From Streptomyces phaeochromogenes (lineage in GTDB: Bacteria; Actinomycetota; Actinomycetes; Streptomycetales; Streptomycetaceae), in NCBI RefSeq assembly GCF_001418655.1, contig NZ_LIQZ01000003.1, forward strand, positions 84,282-148,281: a stretch of DNA of 64,000 nucleotides. The letters run 5' to 3'. Of this stretch, positions 61,614 through 64,000 are shown in pieces (position 1 is the first letter of the stretch; each line of letters starts with the position of its first letter). The notes under the pieces were generated by a model. It ran no database searches. It was given only the letters and a program-made list of their open reading frames with translations, and had not been told where the DNA came from. Both the position numbers and the translations under genes were made by a program.

Positions 61614-62227
61614 CCACCCTGCTCGTCATCGCCAAGGAACCGCGGCCGGGACGGGTGAAGACCCGGCTCACCCCGCCGTTCACACCCGAGGAGGCGGCGG
61701 CGCTCGCCGAGGCCGCCCTCACCGACACCTTGAGGGCGGTTGCCGCGGCACCTGCCCGACGCCGGGTCCTGGTCCTCGACGGGAAGCCCGGGCCCTGGCT
61801 GCCGCCCGGCTTCGACGTCGTACCGCAGTGCGCGGGCGGCCTCGACGAGCGGCTGGCAGCGGCCTTCGCCGGCTGCGACGGACCGGCCCTGCTGATCGGG
61901 ATGGACACACCGCAGGTCACCCCCGGCCTGCTCACTGTGGACCTCGACGGGTACGACGCCTGCTTCGGCCCGGCCGAGGACGGCGGGTTCTGGGCGCTCG
62001 GGTTGGCGGAGCCGGACCCGGCGCTGCTGCGCGGGGTTCCGATGTCGACGCCCGTCACCGGCGCCGTACAGCGCGACCGGCTCGTCGCCGCCGGATTGCG
62101 GGTGCGGGACCTGCCGCGCCTGCGGGACGTGGACACGTCCGCCGACGCCGAAGCGGTCGCCGCCCTCGCACCGTACGGCTGCTTCGCCGCGGAGCTGTCC
62201 CGGCTGCGGACGGCCGGCCGCCGATGA
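61610..62227 (+). CDS. TIGR04282-type glycosyltransferase (MobA-like nucleotidyl/glycosyl transferase fold)
   Basis: The 205-residue protein has the family opening LLVIAKEPRPGRVKTRLTPPFTPEEAAALAEA and the MDTPQVTP and GPAEDGGFWALGL motifs, with KTRL in the position where MobA-like enzymes bind a nucleotide. It starts at GTG 61610, overlapping the previous stop as GTGA, with AAGGAGG nine bases upstream. It is translationally coupled to both neighbours. Its true substrate is not established; relatives were named for arsenosugar biosynthesis by genome context. Confidence 0.88.
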   Translation: MTTLLVIAKEPRPGRVKTRLTPPFTPEEAAALAEAALTDTLRAVAAAPARRRVLVLDGKPGPWLPPGFDVVPQCAGGLDERLAAAFAGCDGPALLIGMDTPQVTPGLLTVDLDGYDACFGPAEDGGFWALGLAEPDPALLRGVPMSTPVTGAVQRDRLVAAGLRVRDLPRLRDVDTSADAEAVAALAPYGCFAAELSRLRTAGRR

Positions 62228-63003
62228 GCACAGCACATGAGGTGATCGCGCGGGATCCCGGCGGGCACAGCTGGTCGGCCGACCCCTACGCCGACGCCCT
62301 CCGGGCCGGCCGGGGACCGCTCTTCCTGCGCCGTGGCGACGGCTGGCTGCTGCCGCTGGACGTCGAGCGGTGGTGTGCGCGGGCCGACGCCGTGGACCGG
62401 CAGGTCCTGGACCGGTGCGAGGGTGCTGTCCTCGACGTCGGGTGCGGGCCCGGAAGGCTGGTCACGGAGCTCGCCGCCCGGGGCCGGACCGCGCTCGGTG
62501 TCGACGTCAGCGAGGCCGCCGTCGCCCACACCCTGGGCCTCGGCGGGCCTGCCCTGTGGCGCTCGGTCTTCGAACCGCTGCCGGGCGAGGGCCGTTGGAA
62601 CACCGCCCTGCTTCTGGACGACAACCTCGGCATCGGCGGCGACCCACGCGCCCTGCTCCGCAGAGTGGCCCAACTACTGCTGCCCGGCGGCCTGTTGATC
62701 GCCGAGACCGCCCCCGTGGACGTGGACGAGCGCGCCGACGTCCGTATCGTGCGCGGCACCGACACCCAGGGGGCCACCGGCGCCGCGTTCCCCTGGGCCC
62801 GGCTTGGCACCCAGGCGCTGCTGCGGTACGCCCGCCCGCTGGGCTGGCGCACCGCGGATCAGTGGTCGGCCGGTGACCGCTGCTTCGTCTCCCTGCGCAG
62901 CCGCAGCACCAGCAACAGGGCGGAACCGCCGAAGAGTACGGCGGTGATCAGCAGCCAGCGGGCGAGGAAGCCGTCCGCGGAGAGGCCGGTGGCGGACTCG
63001 TAG
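62224..63003 (+). CDS. Class I SAM-dependent methyltransferase with C-terminal read-through extension
   Basis: The 259-residue protein has motif I (VLDVGCGPGRLVTELAARG), an acidic VDVSEAAV strand and LLLPGGLLIAETAP. ATG 62224 overlaps the previous stop as ATGA. The usual fold should end about at CFVSLRS (near 62900); the last 35-40 residues (Ser/Arg-rich) lie over the end of the convergent membrane protein gene (62859-63003). The extension is probably not functional and may reflect a lost stop or a sequence error. The substrate is unknown; the cluster suggests a sugar or lipid. Confidence 0.85.
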   Translation: MSTAHEVIARDPGGHSWSADPYADALRAGRGPLFLRRGDGWLLPLDVERWCARADAVDRQVLDRCEGAVLDVGCGPGRLVTELAARGRTALGVDVSEAAVAHTLGLGGPALWRSVFEPLPGEGRWNTALLLDDNLGIGGDPRALLRRVAQLLLPGGLLIAETAPVDVDERADVRIVRGTDTQGATGAAFPWARLGTQALLRYARPLGWRTADQWSAGDRCFVSLRSRSTSNRAEPPKSTAVISSQRARKPSAERPVADS

Positions 63004-63320
63004 CTGTCCGACACCCGGCCACTGATCAGCGGGAACCACACCAGCAGCAGAAGCCCGGAGAAGGCCGCCGGCACCCGGACGTACAGGGTCCAGGCCCGGC
63101 GGCCGACGGCACCGAGCGCTCCGGTGACGGCCCTGTCCACGGCCGCGTACAGCGGCAGGAACACCAGGTCGTGCAGCACGGCCGCGCCCACGAACCACAG
63201 CGTCACCCCGAGCCAGTCATCGGACAGCAGACGCACACCCGCGTATCCGGCGAGCGCGAACGAGCAGGCCAGGAGCAGTAGTTGCAGCGGGCTGCCCAGC
63301 GGAGGGAACGCTCTGCGCAT
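62859..63320 (-). CDS. Small integral membrane protein
   Basis: The 153-residue protein has about four hydrophobic helices (LQLLLLACSFALAGYAG, VTLWFVGAAVLHDLVFLPLYAA, AAFSGLLLLVWFPL, FLARWLLITAVLFGGSALLLVL). ATG 63320 overlaps the stop of the molybdoenzyme by one base (TGATG), so the two are coupled. It could be a membrane partner of the oxidoreductase. Its 3' end overlaps the methyltransferase extension by about 145 bp on the other strand. Confidence 0.82.
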   Translation of the reverse strand: MRRAFPPLGSPLQLLLLACSFALAGYAGVRLLSDDWLGVTLWFVGAAVLHDLVFLPLYAAVDRAVTGALGAVGRRAWTLYVRVPAAFSGLLLLVWFPLISGRVSDSYESATGLSADGFLARWLLITAVLFGGSALLLVLRLRRETKQRSPADH

Positions 63321-64000
63321 CACAGGTCTCCGAACGTCATCCGGGCCACCCACTTGGTGTTGAGCACACCGGGCGCCGCGGGCACGATGATCCGGGCCGG
63401 GTAGCCGTGATCGGGGGTCAGTGGCTCGCCGTTGACGTCCAGAGCGAGCAGGGAACGCGGGTCACGCACCTGGTTGGACCGCAGTGCTGCCCTGCGGAAG
63501 GCGCCATGTCGCTGGAGGGACTCCACCATGACGTCGGGGGCCAAGTCCGCGTCGTACCCGACGAGGTGGGCGAGTTCCCGCAGCCGTACGCCTCGCCACC
63601 ACTGGTCGCCGGTCGACCAGCCCTCCACACAGGCGATGGGCAACGCCGAACTGTGCAGCGGCAGTTCGAGCAGTTCGGCACGGCTGAGCCGGACGGTTCC
63701 GGAGGGTCCGGTGAGGACCAGCTGCCACACGTCCTCGCGCGTCTCCCGCGCGCTGATCCCCCGGGACGCGGCCGTCTTGTTGATCTGGAAGCCGCCGGGG
63801 CCGCTGCCGGGATCGGCGGCACCGTGCGGCGCGAGGAGGGCGGTGCGCCGCAGCGGACCGTCGAAACTCTGTCCGGCCGTGGTCCCGAACAACAGCAGCG
63901 AACCGCCACCGACGAACCACAGCGCGCCACGCCGGGACACGGTGGGCTCGGCCGGCCGCGGGGAGACCAGCGGGAAGTCCGCCTCCCCGCCCGCCTCCTC
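63320..64000 (-). CDS. Molybdopterin-dependent oxidoreductase of the sulfite oxidase fold, 5' part missing
   Basis: The frame is open to the window edge; its start lies beyond 64000. Visible are a hydrophobic segment (ALWFVGGGSLLLFGTTAG), probably the last membrane helix or anchor, then a sulfite oxidase-type domain. It has LPIACVEGWS (the Cys that coordinates molybdenum), WWRGVRLREL and DHGYPARIIVPAAPG. Members oxidise sulfite or reduce sulfoxides, but many actinomycete paralogues are uncharacterised. The downstream membrane protein is coupled to it. It completes the convergent side of the right-end cluster. Confidence 0.87.
   Translation of the reverse strand, partial: EEAGGEADFPLVSPRPAEPTVSRRGALWFVGGGSLLLFGTTAGQSFDGPLRRTALLAPHGAADPGSGPGGFQINKTAASRGISARETREDVWQLVLTGPSGTVRLSRAELLELPLHSSALPIACVEGWSTGDQWWRGVRLRELAHLVGYDADLAPDVMVESLQRHGAFRRAALRSNQVRDPRSLLALDVNGEPLTPDHGYPARIIVPAAPGVLNTKWVARMTFGDL

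Overview
The window is high-GC DNA with strong third-position G/C bias, frequent GTG (and one clear TTG) starts, Tat and Sec secreted enzymes, and many TetR, PadR, IclR, MerR and XRE-type regulators. This points to a Streptomyces-type actinomycete chromosome, probably a species-variable region. No rRNA, tRNA, transposase, phage gene or CRISPR array was recognised.

Left part (1-21.7 kb). It holds the 3' part of a secreted-type GH2 glycosidase with two discoidin units spliced into it; a VOC protein, a PadR regulator, a GDSL hydrolase and a SpoIIE-type phosphatase; an IclR-RraA pair; a methyltransferase; the fused isobutyryl-CoA mutase icmF behind a 7-bp tandem repeat and a palindromic operator; a 5'-truncated alcohol dehydrogenase; a Tat-exported discoidin enzyme of unknown catalytic family with two LacI-like operators; a TPR protein with a cysteine-rich tail; and a secreted M4 metalloprotease.

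Centre (21.7-36.1 kb). A single gene of about 12.2 kb encodes a hybrid PKS-NRPS with the order FAAL, carrier, KS, AT, KR, carrier, C, A, carrier, C, and then a C-terminal domain that by eye resembles cyanobacterial-type long-chain acyl-ACP reductase (AAR), including the TTG-H/N segment, the Rossmann glycines and the region of the active-site cysteine. No thioesterase or ordinary SDR-type R domain was seen. A cytochrome P450 lies convergently beyond a strong bidirectional hairpin. This one-gene assembly line with a non-canonical releasing domain is the best candidate for an undescribed system.

Right part (36.1-57.6 kb). These are mostly small regulator-plus-effector units: a CocE-type hydrolase; an AbgT-type transporter with a DUF5937/ArsR regulator; an APH-fold kinase; TetR/esterase; PadR/quinone oxidoreductase with a double operator; Rieske/TetR; SDR/XRE; a two-component system divergent from an MMPL transporter; an NDH-2-like flavoprotein; MerR; a SulP permease with a possible 14-codon leader peptide; and an S51 peptidase.

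Right end (57.7-64 kb). An epimerase with a zinc-ribbon-like insert, a CseBC/OmpR-type two-component pair, two glycosyltransferases and a methyltransferase in overlapping frames meet, convergently, a small membrane protein and a sulfite-oxidase-fold molybdoenzyme that runs off the window. The arrangement suggests a cell-envelope sugar or lipid-linked pathway that is not described here.

All family calls come from reading motifs. No database search was run.
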